From: Bacillota bacterium
Lineage (GTDB): Bacteria; Bacillota; Dehalobacteriia; UBA4068
Reading direction: 5' to 3'
Length of the DNA stretch: 20,635 bases
NCBI GenBank assembly: GCA_030528765.1
Contig: JAUMYD010000009.1
Location: 1-20,635 of the forward strand
Position numbers and translations under genes: made by a program. Positions 14,195 through 20,635 of the stretch are shown piece by piece (within the stretch, counting starts at the first letter, position 1; each line of letters starts with the position of its first letter). Below the pieces are notes generated by a model, which had not been told where the DNA came from, made no database searches, and worked only from the letters and a program-made list of their open reading frames with translations.

Positions 14195-15066
14195 TTTTTT
14201 TCTCCCTCCGCTTCGGCTTCGGGGCTCCTCGGGCTTTCAAGGCTGATGCGGCCAAGCTTCCCGCTGCGGAATTCCTGCAGTAACACCATGGCAGCATCAT
14301 CCTCCCGGATTTTCCCACCTGCCCCCAGCATTCCCCGGTTTTTAGCGATCTCGATAAGGATCTCTTCCGGAAAAGGGGGAAGCTCCTTCAGCTTATAACG
14401 ATCCAAAAGAACCTGCGGAACCAGGTTTGCCAGGCGTTTGGCCAGCTCACAGGCAACCTCATAAACGGGGAAGACCGCATCGCTGATGGAGCCACATACT
14501 GCCAGCTTAAAGGCTACATCCTCACTGGCAAATTTTGGCCAGAGCATGCCCGGGGTATCCAGCAGTTCGATACCGGCATTGGTTTTGACCCACTGCCGCC
14601 CTTTTGTTACCCCAGGCTTGTTTCCTGTTTTTGCGGAGGCAGAAGGGGCCAGTGCATTGATCACAGTGGATTTTCCGCAGTTGGGGATCCCTACCACCAT
14701 GGCCCGCACTGCTCTGGGGAGCCGCCCGCGGGAGCGAAGCTTTTCCAGCATGGGCTGAGAAGCACTGCTGATGGCAGCCTGCATCTCTTTCAAGCCCTGC
14801 TTTCTGGCGGCATTGATGGCCACAGGGATATAGCCCAGTCTGCGATAATACTGTACCCAGGTCTGGGTTTCCCCAGCATCGGCCAAATCAACTTTATTCA
14901 GCAGCAGAAGATGGCATTTCTTTTTTGTGTAGATCTCCAGATCCGGGTTTCGGGAGGCTCGGGGGATCCGGGCATCGATCACTTCGATGATCATGTCGAT
15001 AAGAGCCATATCCGCGTCCATGTTGCGTTTTGTTTGGGCCATATGGCCGGGATACCATTGGATCAT
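14191..15066 (-). CDS. rbgA: Ribosome biogenesis GTPase YlqF/RbgA
   Basis: RbgA (YlqF) is a circularly permuted GTPase needed for late assembly of the 50S ribosomal subunit. The motif order proves the permutation: DARIPRASRNP (about 31-41), G4 LLNKVD (57-60) before G1 GIPNCGKST (126-134), then GVTKG (152-156) and G3 DTPG (170-173). The opening MIQWYPGHMAQTKR is the family signature, and the C-terminal domain (about 190-270) is present. The total of 291 residues is normal. AGGAG sits 6 bases before the ATG. A promoter is visible about 133 bases upstream. It overlaps rnhB by 4 bases. Confidence 0.97.
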   Translation of the reverse strand: MIQWYPGHMAQTKRNMDADMALIDMIIEVIDARIPRASRNPDLEIYTKKKCHLLLLNKVDLADAGETQTWVQYYRRLGYIPVAINAARKQGLKEMQAAISSASQPMLEKLRSRGRLPRAVRAMVVGIPNCGKSTVINALAPSASAKTGNKPGVTKGRQWVKTNAGIELLDTPGMLWPKFASEDVAFKLAVCGSISDAVFPVYEVACELAKRLANLVPQVLLDRYKLKELPPFPEEILIEIAKNRGMLGAGGKIREDDAAMVLLQEFRSGKLGRISLESPRSPEAEAEGEKK

Positions 15067-15198
15067 TGCTTTCTCCTGTATCTGTTTTTAAAAAAGTTTT
15101 ATCTGCAAAGTTTCATGCAGGCTTTATCATGAGTGGGAATTCTATATCCCAAGGAAAAGTGGCCTATGAAAAGAAAATAGATCCGCTGAAACGACTCT

Positions 15199-15227
15199 AT
15201 TATATCATAAATATTAAGCTGAAACAA
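15199..15227 (-). promoter_or_regulatory. Promoter of ylqF-rnhB-yraN
   Basis: On the minus strand TTGTTT (15222-15227), a 17-base spacer and TATAAT (15199-15204) with an upstream TG form an extended -10 promoter. It leaves a leader of about 125 bases before ylqF, in which I see no convincing riboswitch or other element. Confidence 0.7.
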
Positions 15228-15292
15228 ATGGAGAGATGGGCTTAGCTTTTTACTTTTTGATGCAGAGCTGTAAGCTCGCCGGTTTCAGGAAT

Positions 15293-15324
15293 TTTTCTAT
15301 CTCTTCGGACGAAGAGATAGAAAA
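15293..15324 (-). repeat. Perfect 15-bp hairpin across the aroK stop codon
   Basis: Bases 15293-15307 pair with 15310-15324, with only 2 unpaired bases at the tip. The aroK stop (15297-15299) lies within the stem. No T-run follows on either strand, so termination is uncertain; the structure may act as a 3'-end stabiliser or weak terminator for aroK. Confidence 0.6.
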
Positions 15325-15839
15325 GCCTGTGTGATATGGTTTGCTGCCTCCTCCACGTCCAGCAGGCCGGAATCAACCACTAAGTCCGTCAGCTGCTGGA
15401 AATGCTTCTCCCTTTCCTGCAGTAATTTCTGGATTTTCTCCAAAGAAGGCCGGCCACCCAGCAGAAGGCGGTCATTCTTTCTGGAGAGCCGCTCCCGGAT
15501 TATCTCCGCCTGGGCAGTGAGCAAAACAAAAAAGCCCTTTTCGCGCAGGATCTCGATTTGTCCGCTCTCCGGCAAAAGAGAGCCGCCGCAGGCAATGACC
15601 AACTGTTCCTTTTGGGAAAGTTTTTTCAGCACCAATCGCTCTTCAGAACGAAAGCGGATCTCCCCGTGCTTACGAAAAAGCTGAGGCAGACTCATTCCGC
15701 ATGCCCGGGTGATCTCTTCATCCGTATCCGCGAAATCAAAATCCAGAAGCCGGGCCACCTGTCTCCCGATCACGGTTTTACCACTTCCCATGTAGCCGAT
15801 CAGTATTATATTCGATTTGTTGATGTTGTTCATATCCAT
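15297..15839 (-). CDS. aroK: Shikimate kinase
   Basis: AroK phosphorylates shikimate at the 3-hydroxyl using ATP, in chorismate and aromatic amino acid synthesis. The 180-residue protein has the P-loop GYMGSGKT (15-22), the DTDEEI substrate motif (D38, D40), FRSEE (63-67), ACGGSLL (84-90) and the lid with R124 (KNDRLLLGGRPSL). The usual C-terminal R..Y segment is EREKHFQQLTDLVVD. GGAGG lies 6 bases before the ATG at 15839. A second ATG two codons later is possible but badly spaced. It is monocistronic in this view, divergent from nadK, and not next to other shikimate pathway genes. Confidence 0.95.
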   Translation of the reverse strand: MDMNNINKSNIILIGYMGSGKTVIGRQVARLLDFDFADTDEEITRACGMSLPQLFRKHGEIRFRSEERLVLKKLSQKEQLVIACGGSLLPESGQIEILREKGFFVLLTAQAEIIRERLSRKNDRLLLGGRPSLEKIQKLLQEREKHFQQLTDLVVDSGLLDVEEAANHITQAFLSLRPKR

Positions 15840-16003
15840 ACGAAACCTCCATGTTAAACTTTCCTTTTGCAGAACAGATATTCTAAAAAAGTATGGGGCT
15901 TACCTGCTGTTTCTTTTATCTTTTTAGCGACAAAAACCGACTGACGAAAAAGAACTGCTGATAAAAAAGGTTAATAATTTTCGGTTTTTTTTAGAAAAAA
16001 TAC

Positions 16004-16032
16004 TTGCCAAGAATTGCATAAATGTATATTAT
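16004..16032 (+). promoter_or_regulatory. Promoter of nadK-argR-recN
   Basis: TTGCCA (16004-16009), a 17-base spacer and TATTAT (16027-16032) match a sigma-A promoter well. The expected start site is some 20-25 bases before the nadK start codon. The rest of the 222-base divergent gap to aroK is AT-rich with no other assignable element. Confidence 0.75.
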
Positions 16033-16038
16033 ATACAT
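16022..16038. promoter_or_regulatory. Palindromic candidate operator over the nadK -10 box
   Basis: ATGTATATTATATACAT is a perfect inverted repeat with 8-base arms around one central T. It covers the -10 element, where a bound repressor would block RNA polymerase. Size, AT-richness and the TGTAT/ATACA half-sites resemble ARG boxes recognised by ArgR, whose gene lies second in this operon. A related TGTATAT stretch occurs at 16932-16938, before argR. The assignment to ArgR is inference; AT-rich palindromes also occur by chance. Confidence 0.45.
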
Positions 16039-16061
16039 ATGGTTTGCTTTTGGAGGTCATA

Positions 16062-16904
16062 ATGGGACAGCTTTTGATTTATAATGGCAACAATGCCAAA
16101 GCCCATGTTTTGTTGCGGGAAGCGGCAAGGTATATTCTTGCTTCCGGCGGGGAAATTTCAGGCTCTGCCGAGGGCTATTCCATCGATGATCTGCAGCGGG
16201 AAGATTTTTGCTTTCCTTCAGCCTGCAGCAATGCCTTGATCTTTGGCGGTGACGGTACGATTTTGGCGGCAGTCCGCCACCTGGCCCCTTTGGGCATTCC
16301 TGTATGCGGGGTGAATATGGGCCGTGTAGGCTTCCTTTCCTCCTTGGAGAAGGAAGAATTGCTGCCTGGTATTGATAGTCTGCTGCAGGGAAATTATACA
16401 GTGGAATCCCGAATGATGATACACTGCCGTGTGCAGCGAGCAGGGCAGATCGTCGCGGAATATGAGGCTTTCAATGATTTCGTTGTGCGCAGCGGGGAGC
16501 TGAGCCGGGCAATCTCGTATTCTCTTTTTATTGACCAGCAAAAAGTGAATGATTATATGGCAGATGGCATTATTGTTTCCACGCCTACCGGTTCCACGGG
16601 CTATTCTTTGTCTGCAGGCGGGCCCATCGTGCAGAATGATATCCGAATCCTGCTGATCACACCTGTCTGCGCTCAGCCGTTTTTCTCCTGTTCTATTGTT
16701 GCCTCTCCTGAAAGCAAGGTGGAGATTCTCTGCAGCGGGGAGGCTGATCGCCCATCCTTGACTGCAGACGGACAAAGCTGTTTTTCTCTGCAGCTCCATG
16801 ACAGATTGCTGCTAAGCGTAGCAAAACAGCCAGCGGCCATTGTTTCGATCCGGCCGGAGAACTACTTTGCCCGTATCCGGAAGAAGCTTTATCGCAGCCG
16901 CTAG
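16062..16904 (+). CDS. nadK: NAD kinase
   Basis: NadK phosphorylates NAD to NADP. The protein (280 residues from ATG 16062) has the FGGDGT motif (61-66, catalytic D64), VNMGRVGFL (84-92), FNDF where relatives have NE (138-139), and DGIIVSTPTGSTGYSLSAGGPIV (168-190). It also has a late TADGQ (235-238). GGAGG with 5-base spacing fixes this start. The frame is open from 16014 but that would begin inside the promoter. Odd point: the segment at 200-213, usually TPICPHSLSSRSIV or similar, reads TPVCAQPFFSCSIV. This loses the conserved His and Arg without any change in length. All other motifs are intact, so the enzyme may be functional but altered, or a base-calling fault may be present. Confidence 0.93.
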   Translation: MGQLLIYNGNNAKAHVLLREAARYILASGGEISGSAEGYSIDDLQREDFCFPSACSNALIFGGDGTILAAVRHLAPLGIPVCGVNMGRVGFLSSLEKEELLPGIDSLLQGNYTVESRMMIHCRVQRAGQIVAEYEAFNDFVVRSGELSRAISYSLFIDQQKVNDYMADGIIVSTPTGSTGYSLSAGGPIVQNDIRILLITPVCAQPFFSCSIVASPESKVEILCSGEADRPSLTADGQSCFSLQLHDRLLLSVAKQPAAIVSIRPENYFARIRKKLYRSR

Positions 16905-16988
16905 CAGTTAAAGCCTTTTGTCCTAATCGTTGTATATATAAAACTATATAAGCTGAATCTTAAATTTATGTCTCGAGGAGGATGCAGA

Positions 16989-17441
16989 ATGAAAAATCGC
17001 AGGCACAAAATGATTCGGGAAATCGTTGAGCAGCAAAATATCGAAACGCAGTATCAGCTTACTGAGGAACTGATGAAGCATGGATTTCATGTGACGCAGG
17101 CCACGATCTCCCGGGATATTAAGGAATTGGGGCTGGTGAAGGTGGCTTCTGCGAACAACACCTTCCGTTATGGCTTCCAGCCCGGCGTAGCCACGATCAA
17201 TACCTTTGACCGCACCAGAAAGATGCTTCGGGACAATGTGCTGAAAATGGAGATCGGACATAATATCATTGTGATGAAGACCCTTCCCGGAACAGCGCAG
17301 GGTGTGGCTTTCTGCCTGGATAGCCTGGGCTGGAAGGAGCTCCTGGGGACATTGGCCGGGGATGATGCCATCTTTCTGGTGGCCAGCGATACTTGTGAGC
17401 CCCAGGATTTGGTTGAAAAAATTCATAGTCTGATGCTTTAA
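16989..17441 (+). CDS. argR: Arginine repressor ArgR/AhrC
   Basis: ArgR is a hexameric, arginine-responsive regulator of arginine synthesis and breakdown. The 150-residue protein has an N-terminal winged helix (about 1-70) with the recognition region TQATISRDIKELGLVKV (36-52). The C-terminal oligomerisation and arginine-binding domain contains GTAQGVAFCLDSL (101-113) and GTLAGDDAIFLV (120-131). AGGAGG 7 bases before the ATG at 16989 decides the start. An upstream in-frame ATG at 16968 lacks a binding site and overlaps this one. It follows nadK by 84 AT-rich bases, which may hold a weak internal promoter or ArgR site. Confidence 0.97.
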   Translation: MKNRRHKMIREIVEQQNIETQYQLTEELMKHGFHVTQATISRDIKELGLVKVASANNTFRYGFQPGVATINTFDRTRKMLRDNVLKMEIGHNIIVMKTLPGTAQGVAFCLDSLGWKELLGTLAGDDAIFLVASDTCEPQDLVEKIHSLML

Positions 17442-17451
17442 GGGATACGCT

Positions 17452-19122
17452 ATGCTTTACGAACTCTATGTGGAAAATTTTGCTCTGATTCGCCGGATGC
17501 GCCTCTCTTTGGAGCATGGTATGACGGCCCTTACCGGTGAGACCGGTGCCGGTAAATCATTGATCATCGATGCTGTGTCATTGCTGATCGGCGGACGGGG
17601 AAATGATGGCTTCATCCGTAATGGGCAGGATCGTTGCCTGATCGAGGGGGTCTTTTTGCCCCCCTTTTCGGCGGGTGTGGAGCTTTTCCTGGAACAAAAT
17701 GGTCTTATGGATGAGGAAAGCCTGATTCTCAGTCGGGAATTGATTCGTGGTGGGCGCGGGCTGGCTCGGATCAATGGTCGTGTAGCGCCTGTCTCTCGTC
17801 TGCGGGAGCTGGGGCGGATGCTGATCAATATTCATGGCCAGCATGAGCATACCCTGCTTTTGGAGGAAGAAAGGCAGCTGTATCTGCTGGATAACTTCGG
17901 TGGGGATGAGCTGGAAGCTGCTGCGGCAAAAACTGCTTCGGCCTATACAGAACTGCAGCAAGCCAAGCAAAAACTGGCAGATTATGAAGAGAATCAGGCG
18001 CAGCGCGCAGAAAGCATGGAGCAGCTTGCTTATCTCATGGAAGAGATCGGCGCCGTGGAACCGGAGCTTGGCGAGGATGAATGTCTGGAAGCAGAATCCC
18101 ATCTTTTGGCCCATGCGGAAAGGCTCTATCAGCTTTCTTCCTCCGTTTATGAGCAGCTGCGCAGCAGCAAGGGCGTTGTGGAGCAGCTGGATTCTGCATA
18201 TGGAGATTTGCGTAAGGCTGCAGAATTGGATCCCGCTTTGTCCGAGCTGCATGCGCGTCTGCAAAGTCTTTACTACGAAGCAGACGATATTGCCGCCGAA
18301 ATTGTTTCCTATCGGGATCGGATCAGTATGGATCCCTACAGGTTGGATCAGGTGGAGAGCCGCATCGTGCAGCTGAATCGTTTGAAAAAGAAATACGGTG
18401 GATCCCTGTCGGCGGTGCTGGAGGAATATAGACAGTCGCAGGAAGAATATACCCGCCTGGAAGAGATCAGCATCTCCGGGGAAGCCTTTCAGAAAGAGCT
18501 GCAGCAGGCCGAAAAAAAATACGCAGAGACGGCGCTGCTTCTGAGCCAGACCAGGCAAGCTGCCGCAGAGGCCCTGGGCACTGCCATTACCCAGGAGCTG
18601 CGCTCTATGGTCATGCCCAATGCCGTCTTTTCTGTGGAGCTGGAGAGGCATGCACCTTCCCGACAGGGGAATGAGCGGGCAGTCTTTGTTATACAACCGA
18701 ATGTGGGTGAGTCTCCACAGCCGGTGAGCAAGATCGCCAGCGGCGGTGAGCTTTCCCGTATCCTTCTGGGGATGAAAGCGGTTCTGGCACAGCTGGATGC
18801 GGTACCCGTACTGATCTTTGACGAGATCGATACCGGCATGAGTGGCCGGGCCCTGGTGGCCGTGGCAGAACGCCTGGCAAAGGTTGGGAAATTTGCCCAG
18901 ACGCTGGCTGTGAGCCACGCAGCAGTTATGGCTGCAGCTGCAGACAATCAGATTATGATCGAAAAGCATGAGGAGGAAGGCCGCACCATCATCGAGGCTC
19001 ATCCTTTGGATGCAGGGCAGCGTGTGGAGGAGATCGCCCGGATGATCGCCGGAGATATTGTGACAGAGGCCTCTCATCAGCAGGCACTGGATCTTTTGAA
19101 CCAGATGCACCCGCAATTCTGA
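17452..19122 (+). CDS. recN: DNA repair protein RecN
   Basis: RecN is an SMC-like ATPase that acts early in double-strand break repair by bridging DNA ends. The 556-residue sequence has the N-terminal Walker A GETGAGKS (29-36) and a QHEH segment (INIHGQHEHTLLL, about 126-138). A long charged coiled-coil middle (about 150-370) follows. The C-terminal ABC signature ASGGELSR and Walker B VLIFDEIDTGMSG come last, followed by the SHAAVMAAAADNQI block. In relatives the last block reads THLPQIAA, and here it is SHAAVMAA, a mild divergence. It starts 10 bases after argR, whose end supplies the ribosome binding site. The nadK-argR-recN order is typical for clostridia. Confidence 0.96.
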   Translation: MLYELYVENFALIRRMRLSLEHGMTALTGETGAGKSLIIDAVSLLIGGRGNDGFIRNGQDRCLIEGVFLPPFSAGVELFLEQNGLMDEESLILSRELIRGGRGLARINGRVAPVSRLRELGRMLINIHGQHEHTLLLEEERQLYLLDNFGGDELEAAAAKTASAYTELQQAKQKLADYEENQAQRAESMEQLAYLMEEIGAVEPELGEDECLEAESHLLAHAERLYQLSSSVYEQLRSSKGVVEQLDSAYGDLRKAAELDPALSELHARLQSLYYEADDIAAEIVSYRDRISMDPYRLDQVESRIVQLNRLKKKYGGSLSAVLEEYRQSQEEYTRLEEISISGEAFQKELQQAEKKYAETALLLSQTRQAAAEALGTAITQELRSMVMPNAVFSVELERHAPSRQGNERAVFVIQPNVGESPQPVSKIASGGELSRILLGMKAVLAQLDAVPVLIFDEIDTGMSGRALVAVAERLAKVGKFAQTLAVSHAAVMAAAADNQIMIEKHEEEGRTIIEAHPLDAGQRVEEIARMIAGDIVTEASHQQALDLLNQMHPQF

Positions 19123-19157
19123 GAAGCGAAATGTAAAAATATGAATAAACTTAGCTG

Positions 19158-19191
19158 CATCCCGGGAGGTTTTCCTTCCCGGGATGTTTTT
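19158..19191 (+). terminator. Intrinsic terminator of nadK-argR-recN
   Basis: A 10-bp GC-rich stem, CATCCCGGGA with TCCCGGGATG, is extended by an inner GG/CC pair around TTTT and is followed by TTTTT at 19187-19191. It lies 35 bases after the recN stop. Confidence 0.93.
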
Positions 19192-19245
19192 GTGCTGCTG
19201 CCAATCATTTCCGCTTCGCTTTAGCGCAAGTTTTTTATTTGCAGG

Positions 19246-19274
19246 ATGTCAATTCTTAAAGAGTATGCTATACT
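19246..19274 (+). promoter_or_regulatory. Promoter of uvrB
   Basis: ATGTCA (19246-19251, four of six -35 matches), a 17-base spacer and TATACT (19269-19274) preceded by TG form an extended -10 promoter. The expected start site is about 15 bases before the uvrB start codon. No GAAC-N4-GTTC SOS box is visible near it. Confidence 0.65.
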
Positions 19275-19295
19275 ATATTATTGGAGGAATAGCAT

Positions 19296-20635
19296 ATGGA
19301 AATTCTGGAACGCACAAATACAAAATTTCGTTTGGTCAGTGCCTATCAACCTACCGGGGATCAGCCGAACGCCATTGATAAACTCTGTGCCGGTGTAGAG
19401 CGGGGCCTGCGGCATCAGGTGCTGCTGGGTGTCACCGGCAGCGGCAAGACCTATACCATGGCCAATGTGATTGCCCGTTTGAACCGGCCCACCTTGGTCA
19501 TTGCGCATAATAAAACCCTGGCGGCCCAGCTTTGCGGGGAGTTCAAGGAGTTCTTCCCGGACAATGCGGTGGAATACTTTGTATCCTACTATGATTATTA
19601 TCAGCCGGAAGCCTATATCGCCAGCTCCGACACATATATCGCCAAGGATGCCAGCATCAATGATGAAATTGAAAAGCTGCGGCACGCTGCCACGGCCAGC
19701 CTCCTGACGCGCCGGGATACCCTGATCGTGGCTTCGGTTTCCGCCATTTACGGCTTGGGTGATCCTGCGGATTATCTGGATCTGAGTCTGGTGCTGCATG
19801 TGGGGGATGAGATTCCCCGGGAAGCGATTCTGCGCCAGATGGTGAATATGCAATACAGCCGCAACGAGATGGATTTTCATCGCGGTACTTTTCGTGTCCA
19901 TGGGGATGTGATAGAGGTCTTCCCTGCGGGTAGCGGCGATAAAGCGCTACGCATCGAGCTTTTCGGCGATGAGGTGGAGCGGCTCAGTGAGATCGATACG
20001 CTCACCGGGGAGGTGCGGGATGATCTGAAGAGGCTTTCCCTTTTCCCGGCCAACCACTACGTGACAAAAGCGGAAAAGATGAAAAGCGCCCTGGCCTCTA
20101 TCCGGGCAGAGTTGGCAGAGGAACTGGAAAAGCTGCGCCGGGAGAATAAGCTTCTGGAAGCCCAGCGCCTGGAGCAGCGTACCAATTTCGACCTGGAAAT
20201 GATGGAGGAGATCGGGCATTGCAGCGGCATTGAGAACTACAGCCGCCACCTGACTGCTAGAAAAGAAGGGGAGCCGCCCTATACCTTGTTGGATTATTTC
20301 CCCGATGATTATCTGGTTATGATCGATGAGTCCCATGTGACGGTTCCACAGCTTAGGGGTATGTATGAAGGTGATCGCAGCCGCAAGGAAGAGCTGGTAA
20401 AATACGGCTTCCGCCTGCCATCCGCCAAGGACAACAGACCCTTGCGCTTCCCGGAATTTGAGGAACGTACCCACCAGCTGATCTATGTTTCCGCTACCCC
20501 CGGCCCCTATGAGATGGAGCATGAGCAGCAGGTGGTGGAGCAGCTGATCCGTCCCACCGGGTTGCTGGATCCTTTGGTGGAGGTGCGGCCCATCAAGGGG
20601 CAGATCGATGATCTGCAAGAGGAGATACGCCAGCG
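19296..20635 (+). CDS. uvrB: UvrB, excinuclease ABC subunit B (3' end beyond window)
   Basis: UvrB is the damage-verifying helicase-like subunit of nucleotide excision repair. It is loaded by UvrA and is the partner of the UvrC nuclease. The 446 complete codons visible cover about two thirds of the usual protein. They show YQPTGDQPNAI, Walker A GVTGSGKT (45-52), the beta-hairpin YYDYYQPEAY (98-107) that probes damaged DNA, ASVSAIYGLG, RGTFRVHGDVIEVFPA, Walker B-like MIDESHV (D344, E345), RPLRFPEFEE and YVSATPGPYE. The C-terminal helicase motifs and UVR domain lie outside. GGAGG sits 8 bases before the ATG. It starts a new transcription unit after the recN terminator. Confidence 0.97.
   Translation, partial: MEILERTNTKFRLVSAYQPTGDQPNAIDKLCAGVERGLRHQVLLGVTGSGKTYTMANVIARLNRPTLVIAHNKTLAAQLCGEFKEFFPDNAVEYFVSYYDYYQPEAYIASSDTYIAKDASINDEIEKLRHAATASLLTRRDTLIVASVSAIYGLGDPADYLDLSLVLHVGDEIPREAILRQMVNMQYSRNEMDFHRGTFRVHGDVIEVFPAGSGDKALRIELFGDEVERLSEIDTLTGEVRDDLKRLSLFPANHYVTKAEKMKSALASIRAELAEELEKLRRENKLLEAQRLEQRTNFDLEMMEEIGHCSGIENYSRHLTARKEGEPPYTLLDYFPDDYLVMIDESHVTVPQLRGMYEGDRSRKEELVKYGFRLPSAKDNRPLRFPEFEERTHQLIYVSATPGPYEMEHEQQVVEQLIRPTGLLDPLVEVRPIKGQIDDLQEEIRQ

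Noticed and set aside
15030..15245. 71-codon plus-strand frame in the aroK-ylqF gap
   Set aside because: It begins antisense to ylqF and runs through the ylqF promoter; nothing supports expression.
17578..19116. Long minus-strand open frame of 512 codons opposite recN
   Set aside because: It lies fully antisense to an unambiguous recN, is rich in His, Gln, Cys and Leu as antisense frames are, and shows no family pattern.
1..20635. CRISPR array, toxin-antitoxin or phage-defence genes
   Set aside because: No regularly spaced repeats and no unassigned gene pair of that kind were found. Nearly all coding space is housekeeping or sporulation genes.

Overview
The window looks like ordinary chromosome from an endospore-forming member of the Firmicutes (Bacillota), probably Clostridia-like. 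The evidence is a full-length pro-sigma-K gene, a SpoIID-type spore lytic transglycosylase, an S-layer-homology (SLH) wall protein, the clostridial nadK-argR-recN order, and strong GGAGG-type ribosome binding sites with compact operons. The genus cannot be named from the sequence alone.

Left part (1-6090). A frameshifted 3' remnant of an IS256-family transposase is followed by a tRNA-Thr(CGT) gene on the minus strand with its own terminator. A rightward operon follows: ruvC-ruvA-ruvB (Holliday junction branch migration and resolution), queH, a spoIID-like gene and queA (both queuosine genes act late in tRNA modification). It ends in two consecutive hairpins, the second a near-ideal intrinsic terminator.

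Middle (6200-10320). An extended -10 promoter precedes a secreted SLH-GH25 lysozyme. Next come an uninterrupted sigK and yqeG (HAD phosphatase) with a terminator. From about 9360 to 10042 lies a decayed IS3/IS150-group element with one recognisable terminal inverted repeat. The following 280 bases hold only a weak short ORF and a possible terminator for the opposing operon.

Minus-strand block (10322-15839). Reading leftward this is aroK, then ylqF(rbgA)-rnhB-yraN from an extended -10 promoter, then dxs-tlyA from its own promoter. The ylqF/rnhB pair and the dxs/tlyA pair overlap, which indicates translational coupling.

Right part (16000-20635). A good promoter with a palindrome across its -10 box drives nadK-argR-recN, ending in a terminator. 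uvrB then starts from its own promoter and runs off the window. DNA repair and recombination genes (ruvCAB, recN, uvrB), sporulation genes and tRNA/rRNA modification genes dominate.

I did not find an undescribed system. The points most worth checking are a T-loop substitution (C55) in the tRNA-Thr, an unusual substitution cluster in an otherwise conserved NadK motif, the palindrome at the nadK promoter as a candidate ArgR operator, and the IS relic at a site where the usual dxs-tlyA-nadK-argR-recN order is broken.
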